Positions 8,182 to 16,715 of a stretch of DNA of 64,000 nt are shown one piece after another. Where the stretch lies: NCBI RefSeq assembly GCF_030403505.1, contig NZ_JAUEMJ010000002.1, positions 960,786-1,024,785 of the forward strand. The letters are read 5' to 3'. The stretch's first letter is position 1. Each line of letters starts with the position of its first letter. The notes below the pieces were generated by a model. The model saw only the letters and a list, made by a program, of their open reading frames with translations, did no database searches and was not told the DNA's origin. The translations under genes were made by a program, and so were the position numbers. The DNA comes from Glycomyces tritici. GTDB taxonomy: Bacteria; Actinomycetota; Actinomycetes; Mycobacteriales; Micromonosporaceae.

Positions 8182-8337
8182 TCAGAACGGCGCATCGATG
8201 CCCAGCGCGATGCTGGAACCGTCGGGGAACTCCAGCAGGTGGAAGAGACCCTCCTTGGAGCCCTTGGACTTCCTCTCGTCGCGCCCGTGGTCCCGGTACT
8301 CGCCCATCGTCAGCTCGAAAACCGGCACGGCGTTCAC
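8182..8337 (-). CDS. Possible small protein of 51 residues, unknown function
   Basis: The minus-strand frame ending at 8182 shows strongly GC-biased third positions over its last 50 codons and protein-like sequence (EGLFHLLEFPDGSSIALGID). Upstream of about 8337 the codon bias fades. A GTG at 8337 with AGGGAA 8 nt before it is therefore the likely start, instead of the ATG at 8427. No family recognised. It has its own side of the 8102-8132 terminator. It could be a spurious frame or the remnant of a longer gene. Confidence 0.35.
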   Translation of the reverse strand: MNAVPVFELTMGEYRDHGRDERKSKGSKEGLFHLLEFPDGSSIALGIDAPF

Positions 8338-8575
8338 CGGGGCGAGTTCCCTGTCGTCCTCACCGCTGGTCCAATCCCCGGCAGGTTGCCGAGACTCAGC
8401 TACGTCGAGGTGTCGGCGTGGAGGCATGACCGAGTCGGGACGAACTCGTGCCCGCCGTTCCTAGCGTGCTCGGCGGTGGCGCGAGGGCCGGACGGTCCCG
8501 CGGCACCGGCCGACCCTCCGGACCCTCCGGAGCGCCCCGCGTCGGCCCCCACCAACGACCACGGGAGACCGAGCA

Positions 8576-9412
8576 ATGCACTCGAACGCAGAACAGTTCC
8601 CGCACGGGGACCTGGCAGCCCAGGCGGGACTCGGGCGCTGGCAAGCCCAGTACCGGCCCCGGAAGGCCCCCATCGCGTTGTCGATGGGGATCGCCGGGGC
8701 GATCTACGTCGCGCTCGCGGCGTGCTTCATCGGCAGCGACCTCCTGGCGAACGGGTTCCTGCTGATCCTGTTCCTGGTGATCACCGCGTTCTTCGCGCTG
8801 GGCTTCGCGAACCTGGCGTACACGAAGCACAAGTCCGGGGCGGGCGACACGCTCGACTTCTTCGAGCACGGCCTGATCGTCAAGGGCCCCAAGACTCTCG
8901 TCTCGATCTTCACCTGGGACGACGCCAGGGCCTACCAGCGCCTCTTCCACTACCCGCAGACCGGACTCGTCACCTACAACTACCTCCTGGTCGGCCCGGA
9001 GGGGAACGCGATCAGCATCGGCGATCCGAAGGGCGCGGCGATGTCCGCCGCGGTCAACCTGGAGGCGAACCTCGACCGGTTCACGCTCGGCGCGGCGTTC
9101 GACGCACCCCAGGAATGGGGGCCGATCGTGCAGGAGCAGATCACGCGGGCGCAGCTGCCGAAGGTGCTGGCCGAGATCGATGCGGGCCGCCGGGTCGAGT
9201 TCGGCGGCCTCGCGCTCGACGCCCGGTCGCTCCAGGTCGACGGCCGCGCGGTCCCCTGGGGCGATCTCCAGGGGGTGTCCGTCAACGACGGCGTGGTGGC
9301 CTTCAAGATCGCCGGCCGCTTCCTGAAGGCGCGCCAGTCGGTCTACACGATCCCGAACTTCTTCGTCTTCAAGGCGGCGGTCCACTCGCGGACCGGACTG
9401 GCCTGGTCGTGA
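8576..9412 (+). CDS. DUF6585-like membrane protein
   Basis: 278 residues. After a polar N-terminus of about 30 residues come two adjacent transmembrane helices (about 35-55 and 59-80), then a cytosolic domain of about 195 residues built of short beta strands (FFEHGLIVKGPKTLVSIFTW and FGGLALDARSLQVDGRAVPW). This layout matches the DUF6585 group as I remember it, a family without assigned function. GGGAGA precedes the ATG at 8576. A small CCCGGC-TTT-GCCGGG hairpin follows the stop. It appears to be monocistronic. No enzymatic motif is visible. Confidence 0.7.
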   Translation: MHSNAEQFPHGDLAAQAGLGRWQAQYRPRKAPIALSMGIAGAIYVALAACFIGSDLLANGFLLILFLVITAFFALGFANLAYTKHKSGAGDTLDFFEHGLIVKGPKTLVSIFTWDDARAYQRLFHYPQTGLVTYNYLLVGPEGNAISIGDPKGAAMSAAVNLEANLDRFTLGAAFDAPQEWGPIVQEQITRAQLPKVLAEIDAGRRVEFGGLALDARSLQVDGRAVPWGDLQGVSVNDGVVAFKIAGRFLKARQSVYTIPNFFVFKAAVHSRTGLAWS

Positions 9413-9413
9413 G

Positions 9414-9428
9414 CCCGGCTTTGCCGGG
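9414..9428. terminator. Small hairpin after the 8576 gene
   Basis: CCCGGC (9414-9419), TTT, GCCGGG (9423-9428) directly after the stop codon. A short but perfect stem, plausible as a terminator between convergent genes. Confidence 0.4.
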
Positions 9429-9496
9429 ACAGGCCGGGCCTCTGCTGCGTCCCAGGCAGTCCGGTGGCTTGGGCGCCCGGGAGTGCGGTTCTTCGG

Positions 9497-10105
9497 TCAG
9501 TCGGCGTCGGGCTGGTTGGGGTCGTGGGCGGTGCGGTAGCGGCGCCGGCGGCGCGGCCGGGGGCGGGCCCGGCGCCGCACCTGCTGGATCTGGTCGATTT
9601 CGTACCGCAGGTACCAGGGCTCCCAGCCGCCCTGGCGGAACCATTGGCGGGCCGTGCGGGAGGCGAGGCCGCCCAGGACGCAGAGCGCGGTCAGTATCCA
9701 CAGTGGTGAGACTATGAGGGCCCAGACCTCGCCGTAGGTGCGGACGACGGCGGCGATGCCGATCCAGGTGTTGAGCGGGACGAACACGACGGCGGCGGCC
9801 CGGGCCCACTTGCGGCCCAGGCCGAGGGCGAGGACCGCCATGACATAAGGGACGGTGTATACCACGAGCGCGGGCAGGACCACCGCCATGGGGAAGCTCG
9901 TGCCGATGTCGATGGCGGCCTCGACGTCGGAGAGGTACGGCACCCCGGCGGTCTCGCCCTTGACCCAGTTGAAGATCCGGGGGCCGATGCCGACGCTCAC
10001 GCTGACCAGCATGAAGTACTGGAACACCAGCATGACCTGGGCGAGGTCGACGGAGTGCGGCTTGTCGTACAGCGCTTGCGGGTCGGGTGAGGTGGACATG
10101 TTCAT
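9497..10105 (-). CDS. Unrecognised multi-pass membrane protein
   Basis: 202 residues from ATG 10105, which has GGAG 5 nt upstream; an ATG two codons later is also possible. Four hydrophobic segments are visible (around VMLVFQYFMLVSVSVGIG, MAVVLPALVVYTVPYVMAVL, AAAVVFVPLNTWIGIAAVV and LIVSPLWILTALCVLGGLA). A strongly basic tail (RRRARPRPRRRRRYR) should lie in the cytosol. No family or function recognised. It is divergent from the CPBP protease gene, with which it shares a promoter region. Confidence 0.7.
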   Translation of the reverse strand: MNMSTSPDPQALYDKPHSVDLAQVMLVFQYFMLVSVSVGIGPRIFNWVKGETAGVPYLSDVEAAIDIGTSFPMAVVLPALVVYTVPYVMAVLALGLGRKWARAAAVVFVPLNTWIGIAAVVRTYGEVWALIVSPLWILTALCVLGGLASRTARQWFRQGGWEPWYLRYEIDQIQQVRRRARPRPRRRRRYRTAHDPNQPDAD

Positions 10106-10176
10106 GGGCGCTCCAGGACACGGGTACTTCAAGACTACGGCCGCAACGGAACCGTGTGGGGGTTCAGCCGCCGCTA

Positions 10177-10270
10177 CTTTCGTCGAAAGCCGCTTCCGAC
10201 GAAGGTCGCATCGGTCGGCGCGACAGATCGGTCTCGCAGGGGATGCGGCGCAAGGCAGTCGGCGCGACAG
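10177..10270. promoter_or_regulatory. Repeated 13-mer and inverted repeat in the divergent promoter
   Basis: GTCGGCGCGACAG occurs twice, at 10214-10226 and 10258-10270. Each copy contains the palindrome GTCG-GCG-CGAC. A separate inverted repeat CTTTCGTCG (10177-10185) / CGACGAAGG (10197-10205, one mismatch) lies upstream. The second 13-mer ends 8 nt before the CPBP start codon. These look like operator pairs for an unidentified regulator. Confidence 0.45.
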
Positions 10271-10278
10271 TGGATCCC

Positions 10279-11223
10279 ATGAACGCAGCTCCGCCCGATC
10301 AGCGCCCGAGTCGCCCCGCCCTGGCGCTCCGCACGTTCGGCGCGTGGGCGGCGATGGGGATCGGGCTCGGTGTCGCCGGGCCGGTCTCGATGGCGATCGC
10401 CGACCAGACGGGGTTCGGGCGCACCGCCCGGCAGGCCGTCGGCGCGGTCGTCGTCAGCCTCATCGTCGTCTCCGTCGTTCTCTGGCTTCACGCCAGGCTC
10501 GACCGGCGGCCGTACGCCGCGCTCGGATTCGTCTCGGCCGTATCCGCAGTGCGGACGTTCGGCCTGGGGGTCGCGGTCACCGGTGGGGCGGCAGCGGTCG
10601 CGATCGTGCCCGCGGTCCTCGGTGGCTGGATCGCGTTCGGGTCGGTGGACTGGGGCGCACTGGCGGGGTTCCTCGTCGTCAACGCGTGCATCGCATTCGC
10701 GTTGGAGGCGCTTCCTGAGGAGCTCACCTTCCGCGGCTACATCTACGCCACCCTCAAGCGCCGGGGCGCCCGCCGGGCGCCGTTCTTCGTGACCACGGCG
10801 CTGTTCTGCCTGATCATGCTGCCGACCTCCGCTGCCGCCGCCGCGGCGACCATGCTGCTGGGCGGCGATCCCGACGGGGTCGCGTTCGCGCCGTCCGGGC
10901 AGGAGCCCGTCACCTACGTCCTGCTGCTCGCCTGCTTCGGAACGGCGCTGCTGGCGGCGCGGATCGCGACCGGGTCGCTCTGGACGTCCATGGCACTGCA
11001 TTTGACGTTCCTGACGGTGAACCGGATCGTGTTCGCGGGCGAAGGCCGCGACACCGGAGTGCGGGTGGAGTCCGCACCTGATGCCGCCGTGCTCGTGCTG
11101 GCCTACCTGGTGCTCACGGCCGCCGCGTTCGGTGTACTCGCCCGCGTGCGCGGCCGGCGTGGCGGTCAGGTCGACCCGAGCCGGCGTCCGTCGGCCGTCG
11201 GGCCTGCCTCCACGTCTCCATGA
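10279..11223 (+). CDS. CPBP-family intramembrane metalloprotease
   Basis: 314 residues with about eight hydrophobic segments. The CPBP/Abi motif is intact: ALPEELTFRGY has the two glutamates (E147, E148) and the arginine, and the later histidine motif is MALHLTFLTVNR. Family members are Rce1-like membrane proteases and include bacteriocin self-immunity factors. The substrate here is unknown. ATG 10279 is chosen over an in-frame ATG at 10087 because the intervening sequence holds repeats and non-coding composition. Divergent from the membrane protein at 9497-10105. Confidence 0.82.
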   Translation: MNAAPPDQRPSRPALALRTFGAWAAMGIGLGVAGPVSMAIADQTGFGRTARQAVGAVVVSLIVVSVVLWLHARLDRRPYAALGFVSAVSAVRTFGLGVAVTGGAAAVAIVPAVLGGWIAFGSVDWGALAGFLVVNACIAFALEALPEELTFRGYIYATLKRRGARRAPFFVTTALFCLIMLPTSAAAAAATMLLGGDPDGVAFAPSGQEPVTYVLLLACFGTALLAARIATGSLWTSMALHLTFLTVNRIVFAGEGRDTGVRVESAPDAAVLVLAYLVLTAAAFGVLARVRGRRGGQVDPSRRPSAVGPASTSP

Positions 11224-11270
11224 GCGGCCGACCGGTCATCATCGCGCTGCGATCAGGGCGGCGGGTGCGC

Positions 11271-11288
11271 TAGAGTCTCGGACCTGTG
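11271..11288 (+). promoter_or_regulatory. -10 element at a probable leaderless start
   Basis: TAGAGT at 11271-11276 lies 9 nt before the GTG start of the tandem-MerR regulator. No Shine-Dalgarno is visible, so transcription probably begins at or near the start codon. Confidence 0.5.
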
Positions 11289-11987
11289 GCCACGCTTCGA
11301 CCTGCCGACCTCGCCCGCGAGCACGGGCTCTCGACCCAGGCGGTCCGCAACTACGAGCGCGAGGGCTTCCTCCCGGCGGCGGCGCGCACGCCCAGCGGGT
11401 ACCGGGTCTACACCGAAATGCACGCGGCGGCGCTGCGCGCGTTCCTGGCGCTGGTGCCGGCGTACGGGCACGCCGCGGCGGGCCGGATCATGAAGGCGCT
11501 CAACGCAGGCGACCGCGAGGGCGCACTGGCGCTGATCGACCGCGGGCACCTGCGCCTCGTGCGCGACAGGGAGACCCTGGACGCGGTGCGCAGCGCGATC
11601 GGGCACCTCACGGCCGAGCCCGCGCCCGCGCGGTTCCACGGCCCGCCGCTCACGGTGGGCGAACTGGCGCGGCGGCTCGAGGTCACCGCTGCGACCGTCC
11701 GGAACTGGGAGGACGCCGGCATTCTCACTCCCGAACGCGATCCGGCCACCGGGTACCGATTGTTCCGGGACGAGGACGTGCGGGACGCCGAGCTCGCGCA
11801 CCTGCTGCGGCGCGGCGACCACCCGCTGGAGCGCATCGCTGTGGTCGTCCGGCAGGTCCGCACCGCGGGCGGCACCGAGGAGCTGGCGCTCGCGCTCGAA
11901 GGCTGGAGCAGCAGGCTCACCGAGCGCGGCCTGGCGATGCTCGACGCGGCCGCGCACCTGAGCCGGTACCTGCAGCTCGCCGAGTGA
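11286..11987 (+). CDS. TioE-like regulator with two MerR helix-turn-helix domains
   Basis: 233 residues holding two MerR DNA-binding motifs in tandem. The first is at about residues 3-45 (PADLAREHGLSTQAVRNYER, then PSGYRVYT). The second is at about 120-165 (TVGELARRLEVTAATVRNWE, then ATGYRLFRDEDV). This duplicated layout is that of the group named after TioE of the thiocoraline cluster. A single chain could bind an operator as a pseudo-dimer. No effector domain or metal-binding cysteine cluster is present. The downstream xylanase is 126 bp away, but it has its own operator, so direct control is not established. Confidence 0.8.
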   Translation: MATLRPADLAREHGLSTQAVRNYEREGFLPAAARTPSGYRVYTEMHAAALRAFLALVPAYGHAAAGRIMKALNAGDREGALALIDRGHLRLVRDRETLDAVRSAIGHLTAEPAPARFHGPPLTVGELARRLEVTAATVRNWEDAGILTPERDPATGYRLFRDEDVRDAELAHLLRRGDHPLERIAVVVRQVRTAGGTEELALALEGWSSRLTERGLAMLDAAAHLSRYLQLAE

Positions 11988-12038
11988 GCACGCCGATTGA
12001 CAAGCGTAGATATCCCACTTACCATGGCACCGTCATTC

Positions 12039-12074
12039 TCGGAAAGTTTCATGAAACTTCTCGAAACTTCCGAA
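12039..12074. promoter_or_regulatory. Palindromic operator of the xylanase gene
   Basis: A perfect 16-bp palindrome AAGTTTCATGAAACTT spans 12044-12059. It is followed by another GAAACTTCCGAA (12063-12074), which mirrors TCGGAAAGTTTC (12039-12050). GAAA-n-TTTC type repeats are known upstream of actinobacterial xylanase genes, so this is probably the substrate-responsive repressor site. It lies 40-75 bp before the ATG. Confidence 0.65.
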
Positions 12075-12113
12075 GCTTTGTTTTTCCCTCCTCCGCAATG
12101 GAGCTGCCAAGCC

Positions 12114-14459
12114 ATGGAACGTCACCCCCGCTCACGGCACCGGCGCCTGCGCGCCCTCGCCGCCGCAACCGGAGCGCTGGTCATCCCCGCCGCGCTCGCC
12201 CTCGGCCAACCGGCCGCCGCCCAAGACGACGGCACCGTCGTCCACACCTCGGACTTCGAGGACGGCACGGTCGGCGACTGGGCCCCGCGCGGCCCGGTCA
12301 CCCTCGCCGTCGAAGACGGCGCCCTCCTCACCACCGGCCGCGCCGCCGACTGGAACGGCCCCGCCCTCGACATCACCGACTACATCGCCCCCGGTGGCGT
12401 GTACGAGATCTCGCTCGACGTCCGCCTCGCCGAAGGCAGCACCGGAGACAAGCTCAGCGCCACCGTCCAGCGCGAAGCCGGCGGCGAGACCGCCTACGAC
12501 AGCCTCGTCTACCAGGCCGCCGCCGGCACCGAGTGGACCACCCTCAGCGGCGAATACAGCATCGCCGCGCCCGCCGACGCCCTCACCTTCTACGTCGAGG
12601 CCCCGGCCCCCGATGCCTCGTACCTGATCGACAACGTGCAGATCACCGAGCTCACCCCGCCCGGCGTCGACCCGAACATCCCCTCCCTCAAGGACGTCCT
12701 CGCCGACGACTTCCGCTTCGGCGCGGCCATCGACCCCCGCGACCTCGCCGCCCCCACCGGCGACCTGCTGAACAAGCACTTCAACCAGGTCACCGCCGAG
12801 AACCACATGAAGGTCGAGGCGATCCAGCCGACCGAGGGGACCTTCAACTTCGACGCCGCCGACGAACTCGTCGAGCACGCCGAAGCGAACGGCATGGAGG
12901 TCTACGGGCACACGTTCCTGTGGCACAGCCAGACCCCCGACTGGTGGTTCACCTACCCCGCCGGGCACCCGCAGGCCGGTGAGCCCCTCGGCAGCTCCGC
13001 CGAGGACCAGCAGATCATGCTCGACCGCCTCGAAGCGCACATCGGCGCCATCGCGGAGCACTACGGCGACCGCATCTGGGCCTGGGACGTCGTCAACGAG
13101 GTCATCAGCGACAACGCCGCCGAGGTCTACCGCGACAGCCGCTGGTTCCAGATCTTCGAAGGCCCCGAGTACATCTCGCACGCCTTCCGCATCGCCCGCG
13201 AAGAGCTCGACGCCGTCGGCGCCACCGACGTCGAGCTCTTCATCAACGACTACGGCACCGACAACCCGGCCAAGCGCGACAACCTCTACAACCTCGTCGC
13301 CGACATGCTCGCCGACGGCGTCCCCGTCGACGGCGTGGGCCACCAGACCCACATCAGCCTCAACACCCCCCTCGACAACATCGAGTCGAGCATCGACAAG
13401 TTCGCCGGACTCGGCGTCCTCCAGGCGGTGACCGAACTCGACGTCGCCATCGGCGCCCCCGTCGAGGGCGTGGAGTTCCCCGAGTACGAGGCCCGCATCG
13501 TCCAGCAGGGCCACTACTACCGCGACCTGTTCGCGATGCTCCGCGAGAAGGACCTCGAATCCGTGACCGTCTGGGGCCTGCACGACGGCCGCTCCTGGCT
13601 GCGCGGCTTCAACGGCACCCGCCCGCTGGAGTCCCCGCTGCCCTTCGACGACGACCTCCAGGCCAAGTGGGCCTACTGGGGCATCGTCGACCCCACCCGC
13701 CTCCCCGAGATCCCCGAAGAGCCCGAACCCGAGTACGCGCGGGTGCAGGTGCCCCGGGCCAAGAACGCGCCCGTGATCGACGGCGAGAAGGACAAGCCCT
13801 GGAAGAAGGCCGCCACGGTCGCCACCGACGTCCGCGTCGAAGGCGCCGAGGACGGCGCGAAGGCCGACGTCTCGCTCATGTGGGACGAGAACGCGATCTA
13901 CGCCCTGTTCGAGGTCACCGACCCGAACCTCGACGAGAGCAGCGCCAACCCCTGGGAAGAGGACTCCGTCGAGGTGTTCCTCAACCCCGGCAACACCAAG
14001 TCGGGCGGGTACGACGACGCCGACGGCCAGTACCGCGTGAGCTTCACCAACGTCGTCACCTTGGGCGGCAACGGACCCGACGCGGGTGCGATCACCAGCG
14101 CCGCGGTGGCCACGAGCACCGGCTACCGGGTCGAGATCGCGATCGCGCTGGCCGACGGCCAGGGCGAGGTCGGCGCCGAGCACGGCCTCGACCTGCAGGT
14201 CAACGACGCCACCGACGGCGTGCGCACCGCCGCGCACACCTGGTACGACCCGACCGGCCAGTCCTGGAGCACCAACAAGATGTGGGGCATCGCCGAACTG
14301 GTCGAGAAGGTCAAGAACGACAACGGGAACGGCGGCGGCGGCAGCCTGCCGGTCACCGGCACCGGCCTCACGGTCGCCGTCGCCTCAGCCGCGGTCCTCG
14401 CGGTCGGCGGCACGCTCCTGGTGCTGCGGCAGCGCCGCGCCGCCAACTGGGGCGAGTAG
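12114..14459 (+). CDS. Cell-wall-anchored GH10 endo-1,4-beta-xylanase
   Basis: 781 residues. A signal peptide with an Arg-rich n-region ends at AAA-36. A CBM4/9-like carbohydrate-binding module follows (about 40-185), then a GH10 barrel (about 190-530) with acid/base Glu329 in DVVNEVISD and nucleophile Glu441 in VTELDVAI. Next comes a CBM9-type module (about 555-715; NAPVIDGEKDKPWKKA). A Gly-rich spacer leads to the sortase signal LPVTG at 745-749, a transmembrane helix and a basic tail. The enzyme should cut xylan while covalently attached to peptidoglycan. The ATG at 12114 is chosen because earlier in-frame ATGs lie in or before the operator. A perfect terminator follows. Confidence 0.93.
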   Translation: MERHPRSRHRRLRALAAATGALVIPAALALGQPAAAQDDGTVVHTSDFEDGTVGDWAPRGPVTLAVEDGALLTTGRAADWNGPALDITDYIAPGGVYEISLDVRLAEGSTGDKLSATVQREAGGETAYDSLVYQAAAGTEWTTLSGEYSIAAPADALTFYVEAPAPDASYLIDNVQITELTPPGVDPNIPSLKDVLADDFRFGAAIDPRDLAAPTGDLLNKHFNQVTAENHMKVEAIQPTEGTFNFDAADELVEHAEANGMEVYGHTFLWHSQTPDWWFTYPAGHPQAGEPLGSSAEDQQIMLDRLEAHIGAIAEHYGDRIWAWDVVNEVISDNAAEVYRDSRWFQIFEGPEYISHAFRIAREELDAVGATDVELFINDYGTDNPAKRDNLYNLVADMLADGVPVDGVGHQTHISLNTPLDNIESSIDKFAGLGVLQAVTELDVAIGAPVEGVEFPEYEARIVQQGHYYRDLFAMLREKDLESVTVWGLHDGRSWLRGFNGTRPLESPLPFDDDLQAKWAYWGIVDPTRLPEIPEEPEPEYARVQVPRAKNAPVIDGEKDKPWKKAATVATDVRVEGAEDGAKADVSLMWDENAIYALFEVTDPNLDESSANPWEEDSVEVFLNPGNTKSGGYDDADGQYRVSFTNVVTLGGNGPDAGAITSAAVATSTGYRVEIAIALADGQGEVGAEHGLDLQVNDATDGVRTAAHTWYDPTGQSWSTNKMWGIAELVEKVKNDNGNGGGGSLPVTGTGLTVAVASAAVLAVGGTLLVLRQRRAANWGE

Positions 14460-14470
14460 CGCCATAGATA

Positions 14471-14509
14471 GACGACAGGGCGGGACCTCGCGGTCCCGCC
14501 CTCGTCGTC
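14471..14509. terminator. Terminator after the xylanase gene
   Basis: GGGCGGGACC (14478-14487), TCGC loop, GGTCCCGCCC (14492-14501), perfectly paired. Outer GACGAC/GTCGTC arms lengthen the stem. Confidence 0.88.
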
Positions 14510-14547
14510 TCCGGCGCGATGTCGTACCACCGTGCCACCATTGGGGC

Positions 14548-14823
<276 letters not shown>

Positions 14824-14839
14824 GTCCCAGGCGCCTTGC

Positions 14840-15787
14840 TCAACCGTTCGTGTCTCGTTCCGGCACGGGCTGCGGCAGCCCGAGGGCCGCTGCCAGCCAG
14901 GTCAGGTTGATCGACGCGAGTTCGAGGAATACGCGGCGGAGCCAGGTCGGCTGCTCGCTCACACAGGCGCGCTGCAGTGACGGCCCTGCGAGCCTCGCGA
15001 TGAGGGGTGCGGGTTCGGTGCACACCTGCCACGGCGGCGGGCCGCCCTCCAGGTGCAGGGTGGGGAGCAGCTGCACGAGGTCGTGCAGCTCGTGGCCGGC
15101 ACCGGCGTGCGACCAGTCGACGAGGCGGGCTTCGCGCTCCCCGGCGCCGCCGAGGAGGCACACGTTGTCGCTGCGGAAGTCGCCGTGCACCAGGCATGCG
15201 CCGAGGTCGAGCGCGGTGTCCGCCGCCGCGTCGACAGCGGTCAGGGTCTCGGCGTGCGCCTCGAGCCAGCCGGGGACGACGACGCCGAGGTCGACGAGCC
15301 GGTCGGCCAGTTCGATGACGCGCGGCCACTGCGGCCCCGGCCAGCTGGGAGTCCGCGGCAGCCGGGCAGGGAGCGGCGTTCGGCGCAGACGGTCGAGCGT
15401 GCGGCGGAGCGCGTCGATGTCGCCGGGGCGCCAGACCGTCGACGTGCCCCCGTTCGGGTTCTCGGCGCCGGCCGCGGGCCAGTAGGCGGCGGACAGGTCC
15501 TCCGTCACCAGCAGCGGCAGCCTGGTGCCGTCGTCCTGCCAGCCGAGCACCTCTGGGGTGAGGCCGGTGCCGCGCAGGTGGTCGAGGATGCGGTGCTCGT
15601 TGCGCAGCCAGCCCGCGATCTCCTCGGTCGTCGCACCCTTGGCGAACGCGGCGCTGCCGTCGCTGAACGTGACGATGAGCCGGTCCGCACCCGACATCCC
15701 GAACGCAGGTGCGCGCCATGCCGTCGCGGTCTTGCCGAGCAGCGATCCTGCCGTCCCGGCGATCTCGGGCGTTGCTGCAGCCGTCAC
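14840..15787 (-). CDS. Second APH-family phosphotransferase-like protein
   Basis: 315 residues with the protein-kinase-like APH fold. The catalytic loop CLVHGDFRSDNVCLL and the metal loop RLVDWSHAGAGHEL (Asp in VDW) are present. It differs strongly from the kinase at 5519-6394, so the two are not recent duplicates. The substrate is unknown. The start is GTG at 15787. A -10 box TATACC sits exactly 6 nt before it and no Shine-Dalgarno is seen, so the transcript is probably leaderless. Confidence 0.78.
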   Translation of the reverse strand: MTAAATPEIAGTAGSLLGKTATAWRAPAFGMSGADRLIVTFSDGSAAFAKGATTEEIAGWLRNEHRILDHLRGTGLTPEVLGWQDDGTRLPLLVTEDLSAAYWPAAGAENPNGGTSTVWRPGDIDALRRTLDRLRRTPLPARLPRTPSWPGPQWPRVIELADRLVDLGVVVPGWLEAHAETLTAVDAAADTALDLGACLVHGDFRSDNVCLLGGAGEREARLVDWSHAGAGHELHDLVQLLPTLHLEGGPPPWQVCTEPAPLIARLAGPSLQRACVSEQPTWLRRVFLELASINLTWLAAALGLPQPVPERDTNG

Positions 15788-15954
15788 GCCCCAGGTATAG
15801 CAGAACTGCTCGATGCGCCGCCGCCCCGCGTCACCACCGGCGAACCGGATCGCACGGCGCCGACCGCGTCCGAAACCGGCCTAAGACCGTCCGAGGATTC
15901 CCCCGCGAACGCATCGGTGAGAAGCTGAGGCTTCCACATACGGGAGGGGCGCTC

Positions 15955-16677
15955 ATGCGGTTCGAGGGGTATCGGGTGGTCGTGACCGGCGCCGGCCGCG
16001 GCTTCGGCAGGAGCCTGGCGATCGCACTGGGCCGGGACGGCGCGGAGGTGTACCTCAGCGCCCGCGACTTCCAGGCGGCCGAATCGGTCGCAGAAGAAGT
16101 GCGGCACGCCGGCGGGCGGGCGCACGCGTTCGAGTGCGACCTGGCCGACCCCGAGTCGGTGCGCGAGTTCGCCACCACCGTCGGTGAGGTGGCCGACCGG
16201 ATCGACGTGCTCGTCAACAACGGCGCGCCCTACCTGGACGCGGGCGGGTTCCTCGAAGCGGACGACGCGCAGATCGCCGCCACGATCGCGGCCGGCGCCA
16301 CCGGCACGGTGCTCGCCACCAAGGCGCTCCTGCCGCTGCTGCTGCGCAGCCCGCGGCCGGACATCGTGACCATGGTGTCCGGGTGCGGCGAGTACGGCAA
16401 CCACCGGTCCGAGGCGCACGAGGCGTTCTACGCCGCGAAGTCCGCGCAGGCCGGGTTCACCGAAGTGCTCTCAAAGCGCCTGCGGCCCCAAGGGGTCCGC
16501 GTCATCGCCCTGTACCCGCCGGACTTCGACGACACCGACCCGCTCGGCCCCGCATGGGACGCCGAACGCGCGGACGGCGACGCCCTCACCGCCCGCTCGG
16601 TCGCCGACTGCGTCATGTTCGCGATCGGGCAGCCGCGCGACTGCTACATCAAGTCGTTCTACTTCGAGCAGGCGTGA
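15955..16677 (+). CDS. Short-chain dehydrogenase/reductase
   Basis: 240 residues, classical SDR Rossmann fold. The cofactor loop TGAGRGFGRSLA is at residues 12-23, the VNNGAPY segment replaces the usual NNAG, and the catalytic tyrosine/lysine pair is AFYAAKSA. The usual catalytic serine position is shifted: SGCGEYG lies further from the tyrosine than in FabG, through a small insertion. The substrate is not predictable. GGGAGGGG 6 nt before ATG 15955 is a strong ribosome site. Monocistronic, followed by a perfect terminator. Confidence 0.82.
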   Translation: MRFEGYRVVVTGAGRGFGRSLAIALGRDGAEVYLSARDFQAAESVAEEVRHAGGRAHAFECDLADPESVREFATTVGEVADRIDVLVNNGAPYLDAGGFLEADDAQIAATIAAGATGTVLATKALLPLLLRSPRPDIVTMVSGCGEYGNHRSEAHEAFYAAKSAQAGFTEVLSKRLRPQGVRVIALYPPDFDDTDPLGPAWDAERADGDALTARSVADCVMFAIGQPRDCYIKSFYFEQA

Positions 16678-16679
16678 AA

Positions 16680-16703
16680 GGGGGCCGGACGAATCCGGCC
16701 CCC
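16680..16703. terminator. Bidirectional terminator
   Basis: GGGGGCCGGA (16680-16689), 4-nt CGAA loop, TCCGGCCCCC (16694-16703). Perfect stem between the convergent SDR and DHFR-like genes. Confidence 0.88.
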
Positions 16704-16715
16704 GAAACACACTGA

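Noticed and set aside
11997..12113. 39-residue N-terminal extension of the xylanase
   Set aside because: It would run through the 12044-12059 palindrome and place the signal peptide internally. The ATG at 12114 gives a proper signal peptide.
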